A stretch of DNA of 64,000 bases, taken from Staphylotrichum longicolle (taxonomy: Eukaryota > Ascomycota > Sordariomycetes > Sordariales > Chaetomiaceae). Below the pieces are notes generated by a model that made no database searches, was not told the DNA's origin, and saw only the letters and a program-made list of their open reading frames with translations. Each line of letters starts with the position of its first letter. Position 1 is the first letter of the stretch. Location of the stretch: NCBI GenBank assembly GCA_019096155.1, contig JAHCVI010000001.1, positions 1,054,001 to 1,118,000 of the forward strand, read 5' to 3'. This document shows, piece by piece, positions 55,323 to 64,000 of the stretch. The position numbers were made by a program, and so were the translations under genes.

Positions 55323-57381
55323 ATGGCCGACGTCTATACTCCACCGCCCGATTCGTCTTATCTCTTGGTGACCCCCTTTTCGATGCCCAGCGACACAAGG
55401 GACAGATGGGCTGTGTCCTTTACGGGCAAAAGCTCCGCGCTCGTGGCCGCAGCGCTCTCCGTCGTGGTCACCGTCTCCTTCGCCTGTCTCTGGAACTTCA
55501 TCTCGTTCGTCGCTGTGCTCAGCGTCCGCAAGCACACGCGCCACAGATTCGTCGCCGTGGTCACTCTGTGGAACTCCCACGACCCCTGGTTTGCCTTCAA
55601 GGAGCTTCTGCACTACACGTATCGCCAGGCCGCCCACTCCATGAACCACCAGGAGTGGAGCGACTTTTGGTACGCCTTCGGCTTCTGCTTCTTGGCTCTG
55701 GCCGTGTACGGCTCGAGCATTGCCATGGGGATTGTCGCCCCGTCGCTTGTCCAGATTGGCAACGTCGCCCCCGTGCGCCCGAGCACCGTCTTCTATCCGG
55801 CCACGCCGGCGGACAGCGCTCAGGAGCTGCGCGACTTTGGGCTGCGCGCGCCCTCGGTCATGCGTGCCTTGGGCAGCGTTGAGGCTGCCGCCGTCACGCT
55901 GCGACTGAAGGTCACGGTCAAGCAGGGCCGGGACTACCAACCCCTGCCAACTGGCGACCGCAACATCAGTCTCGACTACGGATATTCGCTCTCTGGGGTG
56001 GACCTTGGCATCTCTGGGGGCTCGGACCTCGGTCTGGCGGTCGAGGGCCACTGCATCACCGAATACAGCTGGAGCAGAGACCCCCCCAACAAGGACGACC
56101 CGGACTCAGCCGACTACTACCGTCTCTGGAACGACCCCGGCCCGGATCCGGCATTGGACGCGTGGGTCCTTCTCAACGAGTTCGACACTGCACATGCCCC
56201 GTCGGCCAGCTTCATCCTCCACCCAAACGGCCCAGAGCAGTTGGCGGCGGGCTCCGACATGTTGTATGCGGTCATGGTGCACTCTGCCCGGCGGTCCAGC
56301 ATCACCGACGGCGGTGACCCCTGGTAGGTCCACCTCGTGTTCTTTTTCCCCCCGCCCATGCTGCAAACAGGAAGGACCACCGTTGGCTGAGATCGCTTCG
56401 CACAGGTATGCTACGGAACCCCGGCAACCACCGGCCGACGCGTCCCAGTACAACGCGGCGTTTTGGATGAAGCGCCGGCGGCCGGTCCTCTCCTGCCGCG
56501 AGAAAAACAGCTGGACCTACGCCGGCCAGGCAGTGTCCTCGGTCCTCGATCTGAAATCCATCGCCGGCATCAAAATCCCGCAGGTGCTGCTCGAGATTCT
56601 CGAAACCACCCTCGGCGGCGGGCCCATGGTGGTCCGACTCGGGAACGCAAGCGGCGACTCGGCGCTCAGGTCGCGCACGACGAGCCCCAACGGCGTCATC
56701 GACGCGGGCGCGTCCAGCATGTTCGCCGACATGGAGCGGCTCATTCTGGCCAGCTACGCGGCGACCCGGAACATCTTCACCGACGCCGTGATGTTCGGGC
56801 AGCCCGGCGGCTACGAGAACCTCGTCAAGGGGCCCGACGGACAGCCGAGGGAAGGCGCGGGCAAGTTTGTCGTCTCGAGTCCGGATATCCAGACCTTTTC
56901 CCTGACGGGCATTGTCACCCTCGCCGTCATCTTGCTCGTGCTGATCTTGCTCAACTGTCTGACGTGGTTGCTCGTTCACTTCAACCACCAGCACGGGCAG
57001 CACCCCGTCGCCGCCGCCGACGCCGCAGCCGAGCCAGCCGAGACAGCCGAGACAGCCGAGACAGCAAAGACAGCCGAGACAACCAAGACAGCCGAGACCG
57101 ACGTGCCCCAGGTTACTACTGATGACAGTAATAGCCAGCACAAGTGGACTCGATTTCACGTCCTGGACGCAGTCCAGCTCTTCCGCTGTGTGTACGAGTC
57201 CGAGGCGAAGCCACGCGAGAGGTGGAGCTGTGATGCTGCCAACCGCGAGCACTACGCCGACCCCAAAGACTCGGAGCCATTCGAGCTGCGCACTTGCGGC
57301 TCGGACAAACCCAGGTGCATGGGGCACATCGTCAAAACGGCTAAAGGTGTCGGACGAGATTTGCCAGGGTCCCGGTCGTGA
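55323..57381 (+). CDS. Unrecognised fungal multi-pass membrane protein
   Basis: No family recognised. Exons 55323-56323 and 56406-57381 (GTAGGT donor, CACAG acceptor), 658 aa. Three hydrophobic segments: about residues 40-66 (LVAAALSVVVTVSFACLW), 120-145 (FGFCFLALAVYGSSIAMG) and about 525-550 (LTGIVTLAVILLVLILLN). The large region between the second and third has Cys, Asn and beta-strand character, probably extracellular or luminal (NISLDYGYSLSGVDLGISGG). A repeat of AET/KTAET units lies near 57040-57100 in the cytoplasmic tail, followed by RWSCDAANREHYADP. Proteins of this outline are widespread in filamentous fungi as hypothetical membrane proteins; a transport or receptor role is not shown. 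Confidence 0.72.
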
Positions 57382-58039
57382 AGCCGCGTCCGACGGATGG
57401 AGGGGGAAGGAGGGAGTGTCGCTGGAGTGGAGGAGTGCAAGCGGGAGGGACGCTGGAGAGGGATTGTGTGAGTTGGCGGTTTGATCCGATAAATAACTGG
57501 TAGTTCTGGTAGTTACTAGGAGTAGTGTTTCAAAACTGGTGAGAGGATGCAAGAGACTTGGGTTGAATTCCCCGGCCTTTTGTTATGTCTGGTAGCGTGA
57601 TAAAATTGACTGGGCACTTGCAAATACATATTAAAGTACCAGAACTTGATGAGATTCACCCCTCGAGATCAATTGTCAGCTAAGAAGCAACGTTTGATTA
57701 GTTGTGTTGTTTTCGGATTTAGTCGGGGATTTGTTTGCTGAGTTTTGGAAGTCTGGCTCCGAGTTGCAGGGAAATGGAACTGAGCTTCAGCTGAGTGTTC
57801 GGGTTTCAGGGGCAGGGCTTGGCTGAGCATTGACCAGCTTCGTGAGTGGAGCCGCCTGAATGATGGGAAGAGCACGGTCCTCCGATTCCTCAGTCAATGA
57901 CGAAGCGTCGGTTCAGCCTTGCCGCCTCCAATCCCGTGCAGAGCACAGCGCGCGGATCTCAAACAAGTCACACACATGCACAAGCCGGCAACACACACAC
58001 ACACACACATAAGGGCAAACGAGGGGTATATCATCCAAA
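57382..58039. promoter_or_regulatory. Intergenic / sirtuin promoter with AC microsatellite
   Basis: About 660 bp. A perfect AC repeat lies at 57990-58008, about 30 bp upstream of the sirtuin ATG, inside the likely 5' leader. Confidence 0.5.
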
Positions 58040-59248
58040 ATGAAGAAACCGCTCATGCGCATCCCCTACACGGAGCTCTTTCCCCCACCCCCGACCATCC
58101 CCGCCACAGCCCGCTCCCTCCCCGGCGCCATCGCCGCCCTGCAAGAGTTCCTTCACGCCCCGCCACCACGGGACCGGGACCTGCCCCCCTCCACCGTCAT
58201 CCTGACCGGCGCCGGCCTCTCCGTCGCCAGCGGGCTCGCCGACTACCGCGGCGCCAACGGCACCTACCGCGTCAACAAGACGTACCGCCCCATCTACTAC
58301 CACGAGTTCCTCGCGAGCCACGAGGCCCGCAAGCGCTACTGGGCGCGCAGCTTCCTCGGCTGGACGACGCTGCGCAACGCCGCGCCCAACGCCGGCCACT
58401 TCGCCGTGCGCGACCTGGGCCGCCTGGGCCTCGTGTCGGCCGTCGTCACGCAGAACGTCGACTCGTTCCACCCACGCGCCCACCCGGAGATCCCCACGCT
58501 CGAGCTGCACGGCTACCTGCGCTCGACCGTGTGCACGTCGTGCTGGAACGAGTTCCCCCGGGAGGGCTTCCAGGCCGAGCTGGCGCGGCTGAACCCCGTG
58601 TGGGACGCCTTCTTGCAGGAGGCCATCGCGACGGGCGCGCTGGCCACCGAGGACCCGCACGAGAAGCGGGAGCGGGGGATGCGGATGAATCCGGACGGCG
58701 ACGTCGAGCTGCCCGAGGCACCGTACACGACGTTTCGGTATCCGGCCTGTCCGACGTGCTTGAGCAGGCGGCCGGTGCTGGCGGATGGGACGAGGGGCAC
58801 GGTCGAGGTGGATCAGGACGGCGCCTGGAGCCCGACGAGCAACGCGGGGATCCTCAAGCCGGCGGTCGTCATGTTTGGCGAGAGCATCGCGAGCAGGGTG
58901 AAGCAAGCCGCCGAGGAGGCCATTGACGGCGCCGGGAAGCTGCTGGTCCTTGCCACGTCCATGGCGACGTACTCGGCCTGGAGGCTGGCGAAGCGCGCCA
59001 AGGATAGGGGAATGCCGGTTGGTATTGTAAATATCGGCGGTGTCAGGGGCGAGGAGATGTTTTTTGCTGGGTTGGACCCGGATCAGCCCGGCAGGCAGGG
59101 CGTGAGGGTGGAAATGTCCACTGACAGTTTGCTTCCGGCGCTGGTCCGGGAACTGGAGCAGTCGAAACTTCGGAGCACGAGTGTTTCGCCTGACGATGTC
59201 TCGCCTCAGCAAAACGAGGCTGCTGTCTTCAAAAATATGTTGCAATAG
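58040..59248 (+). CDS. Class II sirtuin (SIRT4-like, NAD-dependent deacylase)
   Basis: NAD-dependent lysine deacylase or ADP-ribosyl transferase-like enzyme, 402 aa, single exon. Sirtuin motifs: TGAGLSVASGLADYRG (about 55-70), VVTQNVDSFHPRA (the usual Ala-Gly is shifted), catalytic His in LELHGYLRSTVC, zinc cysteines in CTSCWNEF and CPTCLSRR, KPAVVMFGE, then LVLATSMATYSAWRLA (usually GTS) and VNIGG. The long insertion between the zinc cysteine pairs is typical of fungal class II members. The N-terminus is short and Pro-rich, with weak mitochondrial presequence character. It is convergent with the DUF5321 gene, with only 44 bp between stops. Confidence 0.9.
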   Translation: MKKPLMRIPYTELFPPPPTIPATARSLPGAIAALQEFLHAPPPRDRDLPPSTVILTGAGLSVASGLADYRGANGTYRVNKTYRPIYYHEFLASHEARKRYWARSFLGWTTLRNAAPNAGHFAVRDLGRLGLVSAVVTQNVDSFHPRAHPEIPTLELHGYLRSTVCTSCWNEFPREGFQAELARLNPVWDAFLQEAIATGALATEDPHEKRERGMRMNPDGDVELPEAPYTTFRYPACPTCLSRRPVLADGTRGTVEVDQDGAWSPTSNAGILKPAVVMFGESIASRVKQAAEEAIDGAGKLLVLATSMATYSAWRLAKRAKDRGMPVGIVNIGGVRGEEMFFAGLDPDQPGRQGVRVEMSTDSLLPALVRELEQSKLRSTSVSPDDVSPQQNEAAVFKNMLQ

Positions 59249-59292
59249 ATCGCTCTTGGTTGGCAACCGCAATGTCCAATAGTAGGCGGCCC

Positions 59293-59931
59293 TCAGAAGA
59301 AGCCCTTGCTGGCGAGGGTGCTCTGCACTGGAGTCCGGGTGGCTTCGGTTGGTGGAGTATCAGGCTTGGAACTCGGCGCTGGTGTCGGCTCGGCCTGCTT
59401 CTTTCGTTGCTGCTTCGCAGGTTCTTCGCGCTCAATTTCTCTCAAAACTGGCCTCTCCGTCAGCAACTCTCTCGCGAATGCCATCGCCTAGAGGGACGAC
59501 AGACCTTCCTCCCATGCCAGTTCCCTCTCCGGGTCGCCCGTGCCCAGCACCTTTTCCACATCCACCTCCTCCCCCTTCTGCAGCTTCTCCACCACCTCGC
59601 GGAGCAGCCCGATGCGCACGTCGGACTGGCGCATGAAGGTCGCAAAGTCCTTCTTGAGCGAGATCATCTGGATGGACATGGATCCGATCAACAAGAAGAT
59701 GAAGATGAAGAAGGTCGCTGGGTTCCACCCCTTCTGTACCTTAGTTTTCTTGCCCGGGCCGGCCGTCGAACGGGACCGCAGCGGCTTGGGCACGAGCGAC
59801 TTCCAGAAGGACGTCTCGGCGACGGAGCTCAGGGGGCGCGTCGCAAGCGCCGAGGCGAGCGGCATCTTGGGGAGGAGAAATTGGCGTGATGCCGGCGATA
59901 ACAACGCCCGTCGAAGGGCAACGCGATTCAT
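59293..59931 (-). CDS. DUF5321 mitochondrial membrane protein
   Basis: Small fungal mitochondrial protein, 193 aa, exons 59931-59505 and 59447-59293. The 57-nt intron (GTCTGT donor, GCTGAC branch, GGCCAG acceptor) removes an in-frame TAG at 59488-59490 and restores WEEVLREIEREE, the expected family end. The N-terminus MNRVALRRALLSPASRQF is a mitochondrial presequence. A single membrane helix FFIFIFLLIGSMSIQMI is followed by the family's KDFATFMRQSDVRIGLLREVVEKLQKGEEVDVEKVLGTG. Probably an inner membrane protein with a matrix- or intermembrane-facing coiled coil; the precise role is not known to me. The tail after the membrane part is Lys/Pro/Thr-rich. Confidence 0.8.
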
Positions 59932-60407
59932 GGTGCCGTAGGAAACTGGAGCTGGGTCGACTTGATTGTAGTGTAGTTCGCTGTCTTGCGCAGGAGGTGG
60001 TTGTTGGGAAAATGCGGGGACCCACTGAAACTTTGCAGATCGGAGAGTCGGGATTTGGGGCTGGCTTCCGGCAGGCAAAGCCTTGAAAAGCGGTTGCCGT
60101 GCCAACATGCGCAGCTTTTTGGCGTGGAGCCAAGTCCACATTTGGCGAACAAACCGACCCCTGTTTGGAACGTTCGAATCCATCGAAGCTGCCTGCCGTG
60201 TCTTGCACCACGCGCAACGCGAACCGAGCCGCGAGTTCGAGATTCCCGCTTCAAACTCCAATTCGCCAACATCGGACCCCGGCCCTCATCATTTCTGGGT
60301 ATTGCTGTCTTTTGGATGATGTCCTCTATGCGGCGATGATATGATTAGGAATCAACCCATTACACACCTTCTTCGCTTTCCTCACCTTCGCCTCCCTCTC
60401 GTCCTCC
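59932..60407. promoter_or_regulatory. Divergent promoter, DUF5321 / separase
   Basis: About 475 bp between divergent starts of a mitochondrial gene and a cell-cycle gene. No distinct element recognised. Confidence 0.4.
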
Positions 60408-63400
60408 ATGGAGACGCCGCTCGCCCAGGCCGACACGGTGCGTAGCGCTGTCTCGTCGGTTGCCACCTGTTCGCCCGCTACCTCGGCGCTGCTCAAGACC
60501 TTGCTCCTCCCCAGGGACGACGCGACTGCCGTTGACGCGACCATCAACACCGGCGCTACCTCGAAATCCACGAACCCCGCTCGATCGAGAACAAACACAG
60601 TCGCGAGGGCACCCTCAAGACGCGCCAGACCCGCCGCTGCCGCCCCGTCTCCCGATGATGGCCTGTCTTTGCGCGAGAAGGCGGCACTGGCAACACACGT
60701 CGTCAATGCGACCCTCAAGGCGCTGGGGGAGGCTGCAAAGCCCGCCCCGGCCCCCGCTCCACGACCTGCGCAAGAGGAGGAACTCGTCAAGACGGCAGCG
60801 AATAACGCGCTCCGGCGCTCCAGCTCGGCGCCCATGACGCCTCTTCAGCCCCGCTCGCTTAACCGGCAGGCGACATCCCCGGTTGCCACGAGACATGCTC
60901 GTTCGCCGTCGAAGTCGGCAAACACGACAAATCTGCTCGCCACCGTCGAGTGTGCCCGCGTCGCCCTCGCTGCCCTGCGCCAGATACCCGCCTCCGGCAA
61001 AGTGACCCTCCCAGATCTGCAACTCGAATCAGGCATGTCCGCGTTGGTTGGGAGGTTGCTCGCCTTGAATCTCCAAGAGCAGGCCATCAAGGAGCTGCGG
61101 ATATTGAAAAAGAGGCTAGAGGGCCCCTCGGACGGCGAAGGGAAGAAGGCAGCGAAGGCAACAACTGCTGAACCCAAGAATGCCGCCCAGGTTTTCTCGG
61201 AGCTGCTCAATTTCGGCGCGGTCAAGGCATCGGGACAACGACTTCTGCTCGTGGCCACAACTCAGATCCAAATACTACGGGTTCTCGCAATAACAAAAAA
61301 ACCGACGGCAATCGAGGCAGCGCTGCCCTATCTTCGACAGGACCAAGAGTTCTCACCAACCAACCTGCTCATCGCAGCCGCAAAGGAGGATGGCGCTGAC
61401 GTTGGAAAAGCTGCTCGACAAATGGAAGCGGTGGCACAATGCCTCCTCTCGCTCACCCCTAGCGTCTCCAGCAAAGACGACAGCGCGGCGCAGGAGTCTC
61501 GGCTCAGCATCTCCCCAGCATCAGCCCTCGAGCTGCAGGCACTCGCGCTGGAGACCCGGTTGCATTGGTGGAAGCTGGCTAAGCACAAGGGGGACGCTGA
61601 CAAGGAAATCATGGTCCCTCTGTCAAGGTGCCTGAGCGCTTACATTCGACGGACTTCGGAGAGCTCGAAATCCAGCTACTCTGTGTGCTCCGACATCTTC
61701 AACCGAATTCAGCAAAAGTTTCAGAGTCACGGCCTCCGCGCAGCAAAGGGATCCAAACTCCCTCTTGCCGGGATCTGCCAGACCCTCGTCACTCTGGCAC
61801 GCGACGCCCAACACATACCAGATGCTGTATTGTGGGCTGCCAAACTCCGAGAAGCAATGGACCCCGAGGCCGAATCGATCGCGAAGACCTGCTCCATTGC
61901 GGCCCAATTACTTTGCCTTCACCTCAAGCAGCCCGCCAAGTACCTCTCCGATGACGGGCTTCTCAAGGAGGTTCTGGCGGGTATTCAAGGGCCCCTTCGG
62001 GGAGATACCGCTGAACTGGATGAACTTCTCGCAAACATCTGCGCTGTCCGGAAAGCAGCCATGCAGTTCCTGCTCGCTCTCTCCAAAAGCGGCGATGTCT
62101 ACCAACCAGCACCCTCGATCAAAGAGCATTTGGAGACGTTCATTCTTCAGTGCCCCCGCTTCTGCCTGCGCTGGCTCGGCAAACCCCCGGGACCAAAGGG
62201 CAGCACCAAAGACTACCTCAGATACGATCAACGGCGACAGCTTATGTTGCAGTACCTTCAACATATCCTCGATTCGGCATTCATGATCATCAAGACTTGC
62301 TTGGATCAATCGCGGCTCGCTTGGGATCACATGGACTCCATTCTCAGCGACTGCAATACCCTCTTGGAGCACACCGGAAACCTGGGTGCGACTGATGCGT
62401 CGACATCCTCGTACGTAAAAATCTCACATTTTTATTATTTACAATACAGCAGCCTACGTCAAAAATCGACCGATCCAAAGGATGCCGCCCCTCTGCGTGC
62501 GCTCCGCCGCTCTGTCGAGTGCGTCAAGAATCGAACCAGTGGAGAGAAGGAAAAGGCGCAGCTCACCCTGAAGTTGGAACGCATGGCAGATCTGTGCAAA
62601 ACCCTTGGCAGGGGAGACGAAGCCCTCGGGTCTCTCCAAGCCATTCGGACAAGTCTCCTCGAAGATGGCGTCTTGACGTCTGTTGCCAAAGCCCTTGCAA
62701 CCGAGTCACCCACCGTCGTCTGGGCCCGCAACGAAAAGGCCGAGGGGCTTTCACGAGCGCTTATCGCCATCTCGAAGATGGAACAGGTCTGGATTGATTG
62801 GACCGTGGTTCTCTCAGACACGGAACGGGCTGCCGCACTGGAACACCGGTTGCGGTTCATCTTGCTGAAAGAAGGGGCAAAAGACATCGACATCACCCTC
62901 GAGCACCCCGTCGTCGACGCCTTACTTCGTACATACATCCCGACACAATACCCCATCCGGAGACTGAGGGTACTGCTCGCTCTTCTTTGTTCAGCGCTTG
63001 GAAACCTAGACAGGGCCTCTGAGCTGCTCTCGGTCGCCAAGGACGCCGCGCAGGTCAAGGACAACAGCGACCTCTGCGAAGACGCCGGGCTGGCTGGCTT
63101 CCTTCCGCACATGAAGGCCCTGTACAACTCAATGGCTGCGGCGGTAGATGGCTACCGCGACTGTACGGCACTTGAGCATTCGGTCTCGACATGGCGGTCG
63201 ATTCTCACCGCGTGTGAGGACAGGGCTGCGTTGGAGAGGGCAGTCGATGATGTGCCCGGTCTGCTGGAGCATCTGCAATCGGTTGCAGACTTCCTTCGCA
63301 TGAAGGGCCGGGACACTTTGCTTGCCAGCGTTTTGGAGCTCATCGCCGACATTTCGCGCGTGTCCGAGGGCCCAAAGGCACAAGATGTGATCCAGCACAG

Positions 63401-64000
63401 TTCGTCTCTTGCCCTGCAGTACACCAACCTGGGCCAGTCGTCAAAGGCCGAAGAGGTGTTTCTGAAGGCGCAGGAGTGCATCGGAATTGATCTCAACGGG
63501 GACGCCGTCGTCAGCTTCCACCTGGCCTTTACGGAGCACTGCCTCGCCCTCGGCAACTTCAGGCAGGCGGAAGAGCACCTCTCCCAGGCACAACTCGCCT
63601 TTAACGCGGAGTCGGCGCCCAAAAAGAATCGCGGCGCGGAAAGACGGCGACTCATTGCGCATGCCTACTACCTTTACTCACTCATCGCGCTTGAGCGCGG
63701 TGATTCCCATCATGCGCTCTCCTATTCTCGCGACAGCGTCCGCGCCCTCTTCCAGGACTGGACTAGGTTGGAGTCTCGGCTTGGATCAAAGTCGTCGGAC
63801 CAGACGCATCTCGACGATCAAACCGTCGACATGTCCGAGATGGAGCTCAAGGGGGCAGCTCAGCAAAGCCCCGGTCCCGAGTTTTGGAAGCTCTTCCACT
63901 GCCTCTACCGCAACATCCTCCGGCTCTCTTCGCTGTACGCCCATCTAGGCATGTTCCAGGAGACCATGTACTACGCAGAGCAAGCGCTGAAGATGGCCAA
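60408..64000 (+). CDS. Separase, N-terminal region (runs off the window)
   Basis: Large cell-cycle cysteine protease that cleaves cohesin at anaphase (Esp1/Cut1/BimB). Only the N-terminal part is present. From the ATG at 60408 (METPLAQADTVRSAV) the frame is open without a stop or clear intron to the window end, about 1197 codons. The first 200 residues are Ser/Thr/Ala-rich and disordered; the rest is alpha-helical TPR-like superhelix (SALVGRLLALNLQEQAIKEL, then LPLAGICQTLVTLARDAQ, YVKISHFYYLQYSSLRQKS, LEHPVVDALLRTYIPTQYPI and RRLRVLLALLCSALGNLDRA). This order and the long N-terminal helical part fit fungal separases. The protease domain with its His/Cys pair would lie to the right, so the call rests on the superhelix alone. 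Confidence 0.8.
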   Translation, partial: METPLAQADTVRSAVSSVATCSPATSALLKTLLLPRDDATAVDATINTGATSKSTNPARSRTNTVARAPSRRARPAAAAPSPDDGLSLREKAALATHVVNATLKALGEAAKPAPAPAPRPAQEEELVKTAANNALRRSSSAPMTPLQPRSLNRQATSPVATRHARSPSKSANTTNLLATVECARVALAALRQIPASGKVTLPDLQLESGMSALVGRLLALNLQEQAIKELRILKKRLEGPSDGEGKKAAKATTAEPKNAAQVFSELLNFGAVKASGQRLLLVATTQIQILRVLAITKKPTAIEAALPYLRQDQEFSPTNLLIAAAKEDGADVGKAARQMEAVAQCLLSLTPSVSSKDDSAAQESRLSISPASALELQALALETRLHWWKLAKHKGDADKEIMVPLSRCLSAYIRRTSESSKSSYSVCSDIFNRIQQKFQSHGLRAAKGSKLPLAGICQTLVTLARDAQHIPDAVLWAAKLREAMDPEAESIAKTCSIAAQLLCLHLKQPAKYLSDDGLLKEVLAGIQGPLRGDTAELDELLANICAVRKAAMQFLLALSKSGDVYQPAPSIKEHLETFILQCPRFCLRWLGKPPGPKGSTKDYLRYDQRRQLMLQYLQHILDSAFMIIKTCLDQSRLAWDHMDSILSDCNTLLEHTGNLGATDASTSSYVKISHFYYLQYSSLRQKSTDPKDAAPLRALRRSVECVKNRTSGEKEKAQLTLKLERMADLCKTLGRGDEALGSLQAIRTSLLEDGVLTSVAKALATESPTVVWARNEKAEGLSRALIAISKMEQVWIDWTVVLSDTERAAALEHRLRFILLKEGAKDIDITLEHPVVDALLRTYIPTQYPIRRLRVLLALLCSALGNLDRASELLSVAKDAAQVKDNSDLCEDAGLAGFLPHMKALYNSMAAAVDGYRDCTALEHSVSTWRSILTACEDRAALERAVDDVPGLLEHLQSVADFLRMKGRDTLLASVLELIADISRVSEGPKAQDVIQHSSSLALQYTNLGQSSKAEEVFLKAQECIGIDLNGDAVVSFHLAFTEHCLALGNFRQAEEHLSQAQLAFNAESAPKKNRGAERRRLIAHAYYLYSLIALERGDSHHALSYSRDSVRALFQDWTRLESRLGSKSSDQTHLDDQTVDMSEMELKGAAQQSPGPEFWKLFHCLYRNILRLSSLYAHLGMFQETMYYAEQALKMA

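Noticed and set aside
58031..59272. 413-codon minus frame opposite the sirtuin
   Set aside because: Antisense shadow; the plus strand carries all sirtuin motifs.
59488..59490. Apparent in-frame TAG in the DUF5321 gene, similar to the other nonsense lesions
   Set aside because: A 57-nt intron with a GCTGAC branch and CCAG acceptor removes it and restores the expected WEEVLREIEREE, so the gene is intact.
1..64000. tRNA, rRNA, CRISPR array or bacterial-type operator
   Set aside because: Looked for clover-leaf-like boxes, rRNA-like blocks and regular spacer repeats; none found, and CRISPR is not expected in a fungal genome.

Overview
The window is nuclear DNA from a filamentous ascomycete, most likely a Sordariomycete. 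The evidence is GC-rich coding sequence, short GT..AG introns of about 45-100 nt, fungal NACHT/ankyrin receptors, a GH54/CBM42 arabinofuranosidase, and housekeeping genes in typical fungal form (NRDE2, separase, CLC antiporter, Mmt-type carrier). No bacterial operon structure, tRNA, rRNA or CRISPR array was seen. Exon boundaries were worked out by hand from splice motifs and reading frame; transcripts would be needed to fix them.

Positions 1 to about 18.6 kb form an accessory, allorecognition-type island. It holds a NACHT receptor running off the left edge (1-2563, minus, with an in-frame TAA), a DUF6594 membrane protein (2660-3808, plus), a SesB-like alpha/beta hydrolase (3911-5393, minus), a small beta-rich protein (5631-6121, plus), a coiled-coil/disordered protein (6940-9043, plus) and a second NACHT-ankyrin receptor (9557-13172, plus). 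After these come decayed genes: a DUF7580-type pseudogene, a kinase/phosphotransferase-like ORF, and a broken gene of a fungal family with a possible nuclease-like core. The most interesting signal is that the hydrolase C-terminus, the small protein (twice) and the receptor N-terminus carry similar short Gly/Asn/Val-rich beta segments. This is the arrangement expected of amyloid-signalling NLR-effector systems (HET-s/NWD2 and sigma types), but I cannot match it to a motif family I can reproduce with certainty.

From about 18.6 kb to the right edge the content is mainly core: aspartyl aminopeptidase (minus), a 6-kb gene-free stretch, a MED15-like glutamine-rich Mediator subunit, a Whi5/Nrm1-like cell-cycle repressor, NRDE2 (minus), a CLC chloride/proton antiporter, a mitochondrial Mmt1/2-like metal carrier (minus), a GH54 arabinofuranosidase, an unknown protein (minus), a FAS1/GPI protein (minus) bracketed by two copies of a dispersed repeat, an unknown membrane protein, a class II sirtuin, a DUF5321 mitochondrial protein (minus) and the N-terminal part of separase, which runs off the right edge. 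The stretch 50.6-52.6 kb is AT-rich, repeat-bearing and looks RIP-eroded.

Three conserved core genes (MED15-like, Whi5-like, NRDE2) each show a reading-frame break inside an exon. In NRDE2 it falls in low-complexity sequence. These could be assembly indels or real lesions, and they should be checked before the gene models are trusted.
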